Of a stretch of 64,000 bases of DNA, positions 26,335-35,704 are shown piece by piece. Both the position numbers and the translations under genes were made by a program. This DNA is from Eubacteriales bacterium (GTDB lineage Bacteria > Bacillota > Clostridia > Christensenellales > CAG-138). The stretch is from positions 94,401 through 158,400 of the forward strand of contig JAQUTY010000005.1 of assembly GCA_028694155.1 (NCBI GenBank), read 5' to 3'. The first letter of the stretch is position 1. Each line of letters begins with the position of its first letter. Below the pieces are notes generated by a model. The model was given only the letters and a program-made list of their open reading frames with translations. It made no database searches and had not been told where the DNA came from.

Positions 26335-27828
26335 TTAATATTTTCTTCTGCGAATTCTTGCAGAAACTACTGTGTAGAACACCCAACAGATCATGGGCGC
26401 ACCTATTGCCAAAATCACGATTGTTTGCCACGACAGCCCTTCTTCGTCGTCAACCTCTGGCTCTGTGACAATATATGTTTTTCCCTCGACATCTGCCTGC
26501 GTGGCATTTACATACAAATCAACGCTTATGAACTCTCTGTCCTCTTGATAATAAATCCTTGCAGTGGCATAGTAGTCGCCCTTTAACAAATTATCGCTGT
26601 TGACAACAGTAGAATCGTCAATGACTGCTGAAAATGTATCAAAGCTATTGTTCGTGTATATCTCGGTTAGAACGGCAAACATGGACACATCAACCGAAAG
26701 TGGCATCTTGTCCGACTTAAATACCAATTCTGAGGCCTTATATTCACATGTGGACGCATGGGAAAGAAGCGTTCCTGTGCAGTGAGTACAGGAGGTTGAC
26801 GACAGCATTGCATCAACCATGCTTTTACTGTTTGCCGATGCACTGTTGGCATACAGCATATCATAATTTGATGCCGAATAGGTCATCAGGTTCAATGCGC
26901 CCATTATGGTGCTGGATACCACATCGGTAGCTGTTACAACAAATACTCGCCCATCAATCGTCGAGCTTCGGCTCACACGCCAAGGCACCGCCTGTGAAAG
27001 AGCCATGACCGTGATGTTGCCGTCATTGTAATATCCATAGCCACAAATTTCACGGGAAAACTGTGGCGAATCCACGTTGCGTGGATCGTATAGGCTGTAC
27101 TGACCCACAATGCCGGATTGAGTCACATTTCCGATGAGCTCCTCCGTATCGCCCACATAGCTCGAATACGGTTCGTTATACAGGGCATACATAATCCTGA
27201 CAACGTCTTCTGCGCTCGTCCTTTGGTCATTGTCGGTCTTTCCATAGGCATTTGTATAGATGGTCTGATACATCATAAGCCTTTGGGCTTCTTCGTTCAT
27301 CATCTCCACTGCTACGGCAAGTTTTTCTTCGAGTGTAGCCCCCTTGCCTATCCTGCCGCTTATGACTGCAAATTCTGCCGAAATAGCTGCCGCAGCGTCC
27401 TCTGCACCATACAGGAGCATGGCTGCAATAAGCTCACAAGCCAAATAACTCTGCCCCTTTTCAAGATTGACAACGCTGTCGCCAAAGCTCATGTTCTCAA
27501 GCTCCTGAGAAATTACAACCTTTGCGTTCTTGCCCAAGTATTTTAGAGCAATATGCGATGTCATAAGCATAGCAATGGATCCGCCGCAGACAAAGCGTGC
27601 GGATTCGTTTTTCTGATATAATACGTCACAAGAATTGGGGTTAAAAACCATAACACACTCAAAGTCGTCGCCCAACGAACTGTCAAAGCTAAAATCGGAA
27701 TGTGTAAATGCTTTGCGGAGCTCAAAAGGAAGAATATCGTCATCCTCATCAACTGCTACTGCTGAACTGACAGAAAAGGAAAGAATGATGCAAAGCACCA
27801 ATGCAAGCGAAAACAATTTCTTTGCCAT
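26335..27828 (-). CDS. PBP5-like (S11) protein with lost catalytic residues
   Basis: A 497-aa exported membrane protein: signal peptide (1-26), an S11/D-Ala-D-Ala carboxypeptidase-like domain (about 55-330), an unassigned region, and a C-terminal transmembrane helix (about 468-488) with a basic tail RIRRRKY. The SxxK motif aligns as SIAM (S84-M87), so the general-base lysine is gone; the SxN position reads YGA; no KTG is found. Active DacA enzymes keep all three, so this is probably a non-catalytic receptor or scaffold. It heads the cps-type module with its own promoter and a GGAGG site. Confidence 0.75.
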   Translation of the reverse strand: MAKKLFSLALVLCIILSFSVSSAVAVDEDDDILPFELRKAFTHSDFSFDSSLGDDFECVMVFNPNSCDVLYQKNESARFVCGGSIAMLMTSHIALKYLGKNAKVVISQELENMSFGDSVVNLEKGQSYLACELIAAMLLYGAEDAAAAISAEFAVISGRIGKGATLEEKLAVAVEMMNEEAQRLMMYQTIYTNAYGKTDNDQRTSAEDVVRIMYALYNEPYSSYVGDTEELIGNVTQSGIVGQYSLYDPRNVDSPQFSREICGYGYYNDGNITVMALSQAVPWRVSRSSTIDGRVFVVTATDVVSSTIMGALNLMTYSASNYDMLYANSASANSKSMVDAMLSSTSCTHCTGTLLSHASTCEYKASELVFKSDKMPLSVDVSMFAVLTEIYTNNSFDTFSAVIDDSTVVNSDNLLKGDYYATARIYYQEDREFISVDLYVNATQADVEGKTYIVTEPEVDDEEGLSWQTIVILAIGAPMICWVFYTVVSARIRRRKY

Positions 27829-27857
27829 GAGATCCTCCTTCGGTCAATATCTTTGTT

Positions 27858-27887
27858 ATTATATAATAACTTTCAACAAACTGTCAA
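27858..27887 (-). promoter_or_regulatory. Promoter of the PBP-like/cps regulatory module
   Basis: Minus strand TTGACA, 18-nt spacer, TATAAT. The -10 lies in the palindrome GTTATTATATAATAAC (27855-27870), which could bind a regulator. Confidence 0.7.
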
Positions 27888-27923
27888 TCAGTTTTAGTTT
27901 ATGTTCATTGGAATGATAAAGAT

Positions 27924-27952
27924 TTGACTTTTTGGCACAATTCGTTTATTCT
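27924..27952 (+). promoter_or_regulatory. Acyltransferase gene promoter, leaderless arrangement
   Basis: TTGACT, 17-nt spacer, TATTCT, then GTAACG and the ATG at 27959. No ribosome-binding site is present. Confidence 0.6.
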
Positions 27953-27958
27953 GTAACG

Positions 27959-29461
27959 ATGAAGAAAACGAAGATTACCGAATTATCGAAATATGTATCC
28001 ACACTATCTCCCTCCGATCAGGTCGTCATAAGGCAGCTATTTTTGGACTTAAAGAGCAAAATTTGTATGTCTAAAGCACAGACACACCTTCTGGTTGGAG
28101 ATTTTGAGGTTGGACTAATGTACCTGCTAAAAAACGGAGTTGGCCCAAAAGACGCCGTGACAAGGCTGTCGGCGGACAAGCTGGGTACGTTCTACAAGGA
28201 CGAAATGACGGTTTGGTATCCAGCAGATGACGGCGCAAAGATTTACCCGCTTACAATCAAGCGCAACTGGATGCAGATGTTTCATCTGTCAATGTATCTA
28301 AATGATGATATTGAGCCTTGTATTCTGCAGCTTGCTATGGATTTCACCATAAAGCGATTCCCATTCTTTGCCACCACGGTCAAAAAGGGGTTCTTTTGGC
28401 ACTATCTTGACGGAACTAAGCAACGCTATCCCGTGCTGAAGGAGGACACTATCCCCTGCTCGTCAATCAATGTATCAGCGTATGGCACTCCACCTTTTAG
28501 GATAATGTACTACAAAAACAGAGTCAGTCTTGAAGGCTTCCACGTTGTCACTGACGGCACGGGTGCAACTGCGTTTTTGATGACATTGATGGCGGAGTAT
28601 ATACGGATAAAGCACGGGGCAGATATTCCCTGCACCGAGCATGTTCGCGATATTTCGCAACCTGCCCCTGAGGAGGAAGCTCGTGACGATTTTCACCTTG
28701 CAGAAAAGGACGACAGTGGTGCTAAAGCCGGCTTTTCTGACAAAAGTGCCTTGCAGCTTAGAGGGAAAATGTCGCACATTCGTCCCCATCAAGTGATACA
28801 CTTCGAGCTTGAGGCCGATAAGGTTCACGCCCTTGCTAAGTCTTTAGGAGCAACAGTCAACACCCTCATGCTCGCCTTGTTGATTCTAGCTTCCAAGGAA
28901 AGCTCGGACGGAGACGGAAGAATGCACTTTCAGGTTCCCGTGAACATGCGCAAGTTCTACAATACTGCTACGCTTCGAAACTTCTCAATGTTCTGTGTGC
29001 TGCGCTTTAAGCGTTCAGAGATTCCTGAGTTTGGCGAGCTATTGAAAAGCATCACATCACAGCTTGCGGAAGTAGGCAGTCGTGAAGCACTCAATCGCAC
29101 CCTGTTACACACAAAAAGGTTGGTTCACTCTCTGCGCTATATTCCCCTTTATCTCAAGTGGCCTATTGCAAAGCTCATCTTTGGCTCCATTGGCGATCGT
29201 GTGTTTTCAAATACGCTGTCTAATCTGGGCGTACTGAAAGTTCCTGCACAAATGGCACCTTATGTTCAGAAGATGGACGCTGTTCTTGGTGCAACTATCG
29301 CCAACAGAGTTACCTGTACAATGGTAACATGCAACAACGTTGCAACCTTCACCGTAACGAAGATGACAGATGACGACAGCTTTGAAAATGCCATGCTGCG
29401 ATTGCTCGAACAAAAGGGGCTTACCGTTAAGCTCAATGGGAGTGAAAAATATGGAAATTGA
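27959..29461 (+). CDS. Condensation-fold / alcohol acetyltransferase-like protein
   Basis: A 500-aa CoA-dependent acyltransferase-fold protein. The HxxxDG active-site motif is seen as FHVVTDGTGA (about residues 190-199), and a later SNLGVLKVP resembles the structural motif before the solvent channel in condensation and alcohol acetyltransferase families. The first 80 residues are an extra charged domain. The ATG at 27959 is chosen because a promoter's -10 ends 6 nt upstream; a TTG at 27932 would lie inside the promoter. It overlaps the membrane-protein gene downstream by 11 nt and precedes an alpha-oxoamine synthase/SDR pair, so lipid or secondary-metabolite acylation is likely. Confidence 0.78.
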   Translation: MKKTKITELSKYVSTLSPSDQVVIRQLFLDLKSKICMSKAQTHLLVGDFEVGLMYLLKNGVGPKDAVTRLSADKLGTFYKDEMTVWYPADDGAKIYPLTIKRNWMQMFHLSMYLNDDIEPCILQLAMDFTIKRFPFFATTVKKGFFWHYLDGTKQRYPVLKEDTIPCSSINVSAYGTPPFRIMYYKNRVSLEGFHVVTDGTGATAFLMTLMAEYIRIKHGADIPCTEHVRDISQPAPEEEARDDFHLAEKDDSGAKAGFSDKSALQLRGKMSHIRPHQVIHFELEADKVHALAKSLGATVNTLMLALLILASKESSDGDGRMHFQVPVNMRKFYNTATLRNFSMFCVLRFKRSEIPEFGELLKSITSQLAEVGSREALNRTLLHTKRLVHSLRYIPLYLKWPIAKLIFGSIGDRVFSNTLSNLGVLKVPAQMAPYVQKMDAVLGATIANRVTCTMVTCNNVATFTVTKMTDDDSFENAMLRLLEQKGLTVKLNGSEKYGN

Positions 29462-30023
29462 TATTACCTACCCAAAAATTCCCCATCGCCGCCTCGTGTA
29501 CTTAATGCTAAGAAAGATTATTCTTGCTTGCTATGCCGTTGCATTTGTGGCATGCGGGATAGTAAATCTGTGCGTAGGCGGATACCCTTGGAGCCTGATA
29601 GTATTCGCCGGGCAATGGCTATTTTGGATATCTGTGATAGAAAGACCTTTAGTTGAATTTACCTTTATGTCAAAATTTTCTGCCATATTGATAAATGTCT
29701 GCATCTTTTTGGTGATAATTGATCTGATATTCGGCAAAGGCTTTACAAGGGTTGTGGTACCAATCATTTGTTTTTCTATGCTGATAGTTCAATCGTTGGT
29801 GTTCTTTATTGGTTTTAAGCGGCAAAAGGGCAACATTATGCCTCTGTTCTTGGTGATAACCATTGGATTGATTGCTCTGGCACTCGCACTTATCGGAATA
29901 ATTGAGATGAATTGGCCGACCATCGTTTTTGGTGCAATAGCCTTCGTTGTCTTGATTACATGCTTGTCGCTATTCTTCAAGCCGCTGCGCCGTGAGCTTG
30001 CAAAAAAATTCCATGTGAATTGA
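29451..30023 (+). CDS. Multi-pass membrane protein (DUF6320-like)
   Basis: Start ATG at 29451 has GGGAG 9 nt upstream. The 190-aa product has about six hydrophobic helices (roughly 24-42, 46-64, 72-92, 98-116, 124-148, 152-172) and a basic end KPLRRELAKKFHVN. The short cytoplasmic N-terminus MEIDITYPKIPHRR carries no zinc motif. Proteins of this sort are found beside condensation-fold acyltransferases in Clostridia, and here the two genes overlap by 11 nt, implying translational coupling and a joint role. Function unknown. Confidence 0.6.
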   Translation: MEIDITYPKIPHRRLVYLMLRKIILACYAVAFVACGIVNLCVGGYPWSLIVFAGQWLFWISVIERPLVEFTFMSKFSAILINVCIFLVIIDLIFGKGFTRVVVPIICFSMLIVQSLVFFIGFKRQKGNIMPLFLVITIGLIALALALIGIIEMNWPTIVFGAIAFVVLITCLSLFFKPLRRELAKKFHVN

Positions 30024-30048
30024 CAATATATCGATCTTTTGATATAAT
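30020..30048 (+). promoter_or_regulatory. Consensus promoter of the oxoamine synthase-SDR unit
   Basis: TTGACA, 17-nt spacer, TATAAT: all twelve positions match the SigA consensus. It overlaps the stop codon of the upstream membrane-protein gene. Confidence 0.85.
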
Positions 30049-30078
30049 ATATTGAATTTTTAGAAAGGAAGGTAGTCT

Positions 30079-31251
30079 ATGGATCTATTTTCAAAATGCA
30101 CTAATGAACTGCTCGAAAAAGCTGTGGAGATGGGCATCTATCCTTATTTTCACACATTAGAATCCAAGCAGGATGTAGAAGTCATCATGGAAGGCAAACG
30201 CCGTATCATGCTTGGCTCAAACAACTATCTGGGACTTACGACCAACCCTCGCGTAATTGCTGCGGGTGTCGAGGCGCTTGAGCGCTATGGTTCCGGCTGT
30301 TCGGGTTCTCGCTTTCTAAACGGTACATTAGAGCTACATGTTCAGCTTGAGAGCGAACTGGCAGAATTCTTGGGCAAAGAGTCCGTCATGACTTTCTCGA
30401 CTGGTTTTCAGAGCAACCTAGGCATCATCTCCGCAATTGTGGGTAAGGGTGATTATATGTTCTGCGATCGTGAGAATCACGCAAGTATATACGACGGTTG
30501 TAAGTTGAGCTACGGAACGATGCTTCGTTTCCGTCACAGCAATATGGAGGATTTGGAGAAAAAACTCCAGTCTGTTCCTCTGGACTCCGGCAAGCTAATA
30601 ATTACCGATGGTGTGTTCTCAATGGGTGGCGACATCTGCAAACTTCCTGAAATTGTTGCGCTTGCTAAAAAGTACAACGCTCGTGTCATGGTAGATGATG
30701 CGCACGGTCTGGGCGTATTGGGCAACGGCGGACGCGGCACGGCGGATCACTTTGGTCTTACCGATCAGGTGGATATTATCATGGGTACATTCTCAAAATC
30801 GTTGGCATCGTTGGGTGGCTATATGGCGGCCGACAAGCGTGTTGTCGATTATGTTCGACACTCCTCTCGTCCGTTCATATTCTGTGCATCAATTCCGCCC
30901 TCAAACTGTGCCACCGCCATTGAAGCTTTGCACATTCTCAAGGAAACTCCTGAGCTGCCAAGCAAGCTGATGGCTCTGTCAGCCTATATGCGTGATGGTC
31001 TTAGAAAGAGAGGTATTGCAATTCGTGACAGCATCACCCCCATCATTCCAATCTATACCTACGACTCCATACGCACACTCACAAAGGCAAAGGAGCTTTA
31101 CGATGCAGGTGTGTATGTCAATCCCGTCCTGCCCCCTGCAACACCTGCTTCGGAGTGTCTGCTTCGCACCAGCTACATGGCGACGCTTACTACGGATTTG
31201 TTGGATGAGGCACTCGATATTTTCGTTGAGGTATTGAACAGAGATGCCTAA
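30079..31251 (+). CDS. Alpha-oxoamine synthase (KBL/BioF/serine palmitoyltransferase-like)
   Basis: A 390-aa PLP enzyme that condenses an amino acid with an acyl-CoA and releases CO2. Seen are the N-terminal GSNNYLGLTTNP, GSGCSGSRFLNGT, the cofactor-site aspartate in VMVDDAHGLGVLG, and the PLP lysine in MGTFSKSLASLGG. The family includes glycine C-acetyltransferase, 8-amino-7-oxononanoate synthase and serine palmitoyltransferase. No biotin genes are nearby, while an SDR overlaps its end and a membrane protein and an acyltransferase precede it, so a sphinganine-like lipid step is possible. The substrate cannot be read from sequence. AAGGAAGG precedes the ATG. Confidence 0.88.
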   Translation: MDLFSKCTNELLEKAVEMGIYPYFHTLESKQDVEVIMEGKRRIMLGSNNYLGLTTNPRVIAAGVEALERYGSGCSGSRFLNGTLELHVQLESELAEFLGKESVMTFSTGFQSNLGIISAIVGKGDYMFCDRENHASIYDGCKLSYGTMLRFRHSNMEDLEKKLQSVPLDSGKLIITDGVFSMGGDICKLPEIVALAKKYNARVMVDDAHGLGVLGNGGRGTADHFGLTDQVDIIMGTFSKSLASLGGYMAADKRVVDYVRHSSRPFIFCASIPPSNCATAIEALHILKETPELPSKLMALSAYMRDGLRKRGIAIRDSITPIIPIYTYDSIRTLTKAKELYDAGVYVNPVLPPATPASECLLRTSYMATLTTDLLDEALDIFVEVLNRDA

Positions 31252-32029
31252 GATAGTGGTCATTACAGGTGCATCGGGTGGAATAGGACTTGCTGCTTGC
31301 AAGGAATTTATTTCGCGTGGTGATAAGGTATACGGTCTTTGCAGAAAGCCTTTTGAACTGGAAGGTTCAACGTTTATCAGCTGCGATGTTTGCGACAAGG
31401 ATAATGTTGTCTCTGCCATAGGAACCATACTTGAAAAGGAGCAAAGCATTGATGTTCTTATCTCAAATGCAGGCTTTGGAATTGCAGGTGCAGTCGAGTT
31501 TACGAGCGTTGAGGACATCAAAAGACAATTTGATGTAAACGTCACAGGGACGGTCAATGTAATATCGGCTGTTCTTCCATCAATGCGTCATGCAAAAAGC
31601 GGTGCAATAATCATTACCAGCTCGCTTTCCGCTATCCTGCCGATCCCATTTCAAGCTTTTTATTCCATGTCAAAGGCTGCCCTGAACGCTCTTGCTCTTT
31701 CGCTTCGCAACGAGGTGCGCTCGCACAACATTCGTGTTTGTGCGCTCATGCCGGGCGACATCAAAACGGGCTTTACTGCAGCAAGAACAAAGGAAATGAA
31801 CGGAGCGGACGCCTACCCTGCAATGAAACATTCCATCTCGGTGATGGAGCATGACGAGCAAAACGGAATGAGTCCCTCCCACATCGCATCAAAGCTGGTG
31901 AGAATCAGCAACAAGGCTCACCCTCGTCCTCTCTATACTTCCGGCGCAAAGTATCATCTGTTTGCATTTTTGAGCAGGATACTTCCAAACCGTCTTGTCT
32001 GTTGGATATTGGGAAAGCTATACTCATAA
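31244..32029 (+). CDS. Short-chain dehydrogenase/reductase
   Basis: A 261-aa classical SDR. The NAD(P)-binding TGASGGIGLAA is at residues 7-17, NAGFGIAG replaces the NNAG motif, and the catalytic serine lies in ITSSLSAILP with YSMSKAA giving the Y-x-x-x-K pair. A C-terminal hydrophobic segment (YHLFAFLSRILPNRLVCWIL) may contact membranes, as in 3-ketosphinganine reductases. It overlaps the oxoamine synthase gene by 8 nt; reduction of the ketone made by that enzyme is the natural hypothesis. Confidence 0.85.
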   Translation: MPKIVVITGASGGIGLAACKEFISRGDKVYGLCRKPFELEGSTFISCDVCDKDNVVSAIGTILEKEQSIDVLISNAGFGIAGAVEFTSVEDIKRQFDVNVTGTVNVISAVLPSMRHAKSGAIIITSSLSAILPIPFQAFYSMSKAALNALALSLRNEVRSHNIRVCALMPGDIKTGFTAARTKEMNGADAYPAMKHSISVMEHDEQNGMSPSHIASKLVRISNKAHPRPLYTSGAKYHLFAFLSRILPNRLVCWILGKLYS

Positions 32030-32065
32030 ACCTAACAATACTTGTCACAATATGACCATGCAACC

Positions 32066-32090
32066 AACGCCCCCAAATAATGGGGCGTTT
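32066..32090 (+). terminator. Terminator after the SDR gene
   Basis: ACGCCCC (32067-32073) pairs with GGGGCGT (32082-32088) across an A/T-rich loop, followed by TTCTGTGTG. It closes the oxoamine synthase-SDR unit. Confidence 0.65.
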
Positions 32091-32135
32091 CTGTGTGTAA
32101 AAGTCTTGTGATGTTTTGAGTGAAAATCTGTGTGT

Positions 32136-33017
32136 TTAGCTCTTTAGATCCTTGAACCCAAAGCCGTAAGCCTCCTCGACTGTACAGAAAAATACAATGG
32201 CTTTGTCGTCAATGTTGTTAATCAGCTTCTTTACGGTGAAAGCCTCACGCTTGCTGCAGGTACACAATAGCATTTTCCGTGATTCGCCTGTATATGTACC
32301 TGTTGCATCGAGGCTTGTCACGCCACGGTCAATGGTGTGATATATGCCCTCAATTATCTCTTGGCTCTTCTTTGTAATGATTATAACCATGCGTTTTGCA
32401 CCCAAACCGGTCATAACCATGTCCACGGTGAATGCGCTGACTATTGTGACAATAACACCATACAGGACTGCATCAATGGAGCCGAACACAATGCCGCCCG
32501 TGACGATTATCGTACCATCAATAATCATTGAAATATTACCGATGGAGAACTGGGGAAACTTCTTTCTAAGGCTCATAATAATGAAATCCGTGCCGCCGGT
32601 TGACGAGTTGCGAGAATACACAAGCGCAAGCCCTATTCCGCACAGCAAGCCGCCAAATAATGCTGCAAGCAGCGGTTCGCCCGAATACACAGGAAACAAC
32701 GGAAAAACATAGTCGGTGACAAGCCAAAAGCAAATCATGCTTTTAAGCGATCGAAGCAAAAAGTGCTTGCCGAGCGTCTTTGCAGTAAGAGCAATTACGG
32801 GAATATTGATAAGAATGAACCCCAAACCTATGGGGATTGCAGGTATGAAATGATTGGTGATAATGGACAGGCCGCCAACACCGCCGGGTGCAAAATTCGC
32901 TCCCGAAATAAAAGTATAAATGCCTGCCGAATACAGCGAACTGCCAATGATGTCGAACAACAGCTCGACAGTCTGACGCTGCACCGACTTCCAAGTCAAT
33001 CTCTGAAATATCTTCAC
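32136..33017 (-). CDS. YitT-family membrane protein (DUF161/DUF2179)
   Basis: Start is a GTG at 33017 with GGGAGGG 6 nt upstream; the promoter at 33045-33073 rules out the longer frame from 33059. The 293-aa product has five hydrophobic helices in the first 190 residues, with the family motifs FAPGGVGGLSII and NSSTGGTDFI, then a soluble C-terminal DUF2179 domain (about 205-290, IDRGVTSLDATGTYTGES). YitT proteins are common in Firmicutes; a transport role is assumed, not shown. Confidence 0.85.
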   Translation of the reverse strand: MKIFQRLTWKSVQRQTVELLFDIIGSSLYSAGIYTFISGANFAPGGVGGLSIITNHFIPAIPIGLGFILINIPVIALTAKTLGKHFLLRSLKSMICFWLVTDYVFPLFPVYSGEPLLAALFGGLLCGIGLALVYSRNSSTGGTDFIIMSLRKKFPQFSIGNISMIIDGTIIVTGGIVFGSIDAVLYGVIVTIVSAFTVDMVMTGLGAKRMVIIITKKSQEIIEGIYHTIDRGVTSLDATGTYTGESRKMLLCTCSKREAFTVKKLINNIDDKAIVFFCTVEEAYGFGFKDLKS

Positions 33018-33044
33018 ACAGCACCCTCCCGAATTTATAGAAGA

Positions 33045-33073
33045 ATTGTAACACCGCAAAGCGCATATTTCAA
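33045..33073 (-). promoter_or_regulatory. YitT-family gene promoter
   Basis: Minus strand TTGAAA, 17-nt spacer, TACAAT, about 28 nt before the GTG start. It fixes the start choice. Confidence 0.65.
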
Positions 33074-33076
33074 GAG

Positions 33077-33107
33077 AAAAAAAGCGAGAAGGATCGCTCC
33101 TTCTCGC
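33077..33107 (-). terminator. groESL terminator
   Basis: GCGAGAAGGA (33084-33093) and its complement (33098-33107) with a 4-nt loop, followed on the minus strand by a run of seven Ts. A textbook intrinsic terminator 33 nt after the groL stop. Confidence 0.9.
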
Positions 33108-33140
33108 AATATATTATTTGTCAAAGTATCGGTCTGTCTA

Positions 33141-35080
<1,940 letters not shown>

Positions 35081-35119
35081 AATAATATGCCTCCTAAATT
35101 AATTAGATTCTAATTTGGT

Positions 35120-35146
35120 TTAGCACTCGAAGTGCCCGAGTGCTAA
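35120..35146 (-). promoter_or_regulatory. CIRCE operator (HrcA site)
   Basis: Perfect TTAGCACTC-N9-GAGTGCTAA inverted repeat between the groES promoter and start codon. Known binding site of the heat-shock repressor HrcA; hrcA is not in the window. Confidence 0.98.
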
Positions 35147-35157
35147 CCTTCATAGTG

Positions 35158-35186
35158 ATTATAATACCCATTTATGCGTTTTGCAA
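35158..35186 (-). promoter_or_regulatory. groESL promoter
   Basis: Minus strand TTGCAA, 17-nt spacer, TATAAT, 11 nt upstream of the CIRCE element, so HrcA bound there would cover the transcription start. Confidence 0.85.
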
Positions 35187-35271
35187 CCCGTGAATTGTAG
35201 CGAAGTTGTGAAAAGTAGTTCGAAGGCAAAAAAACTAATAAAAACTACTCGAAAAATAATGAAAATAGTGC

Positions 35272-35300
35272 TTGCATTTTAATTTTCCCTATGATACAAT
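35272..35300 (+). promoter_or_regulatory. rpsT promoter
   Basis: TTGCAT, 17-nt spacer, TACAAT, about 60 nt upstream of the rpsT start. Confidence 0.75.
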
Positions 35301-35360
35301 GGTCGCTGTTCGAGTAGTCTTTTTGAGGCGAAGAATAGACTTATCAGGGGGTAAAATGCT

Positions 35361-35615
35361 TTGGCTAACATTAAATCCGCAATCAAGCGCGCCAAGATCA
35401 CGGAGCAGGAAAATCTGCGCAACCGTATGGCAAAGTCCGAGATGAAGACAATCGTCCGCAATTTCAACGATGCTACAAAGACAGGCGACAACGAAGCGAT
35501 CCAAGCAGCTTACAAGATGGCCGTAAAGACCGTCGATCAGGCTGCCGCCAATGGCGTAATTCATAAGAATGCCGCCAATAGAAAAAAAGCACAGCTGGCA
35601 AAGAAGCTCGGCTAA
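35361..35615 (+). CDS. rpsT: 30S ribosomal protein S20
   Basis: An 84-aa basic helical protein that binds 16S rRNA. MANIKSAIKRAKITEQENLR at the start and the C-terminal HKNAANRKKAQLAKKL are diagnostic. The start is a TTG with AGGGGG 9 nt upstream. It stands alone with a promoter on one side and a terminator on the other. Confidence 0.97.
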   Translation: MANIKSAIKRAKITEQENLRNRMAKSEMKTIVRNFNDATKTGDNEAIQAAYKMAVKTVDQAAANGVIHKNAANRKKAQLAKKLG

Positions 35616-35637
35616 TTCCCTTTTTACTCAAAAATTT

Positions 35638-35663
35638 CTCCCGACAACCTCGGGAGTTTTTTT
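35638..35663 (+). terminator. rpsT terminator
   Basis: CTCCCGA (35638-35644) pairs with TCGGGAG (35650-35656), followed by seven Ts. Confidence 0.92.
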
Positions 35664-35669
35664 GTTGTC

Positions 35670-35698
35670 TTGCGGCAAAATGATGCTTGTGGTATACT
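35670..35698 (+). promoter_or_regulatory. rqcH promoter, leaderless arrangement
   Basis: TTGCGG, 17-nt spacer ending TGG, TATACT, then CTGACT and the ATG at 35705. Extended -10 and no ribosome-binding site. Confidence 0.65.
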
Positions 35699-35704
35699 CT
35701 GACT

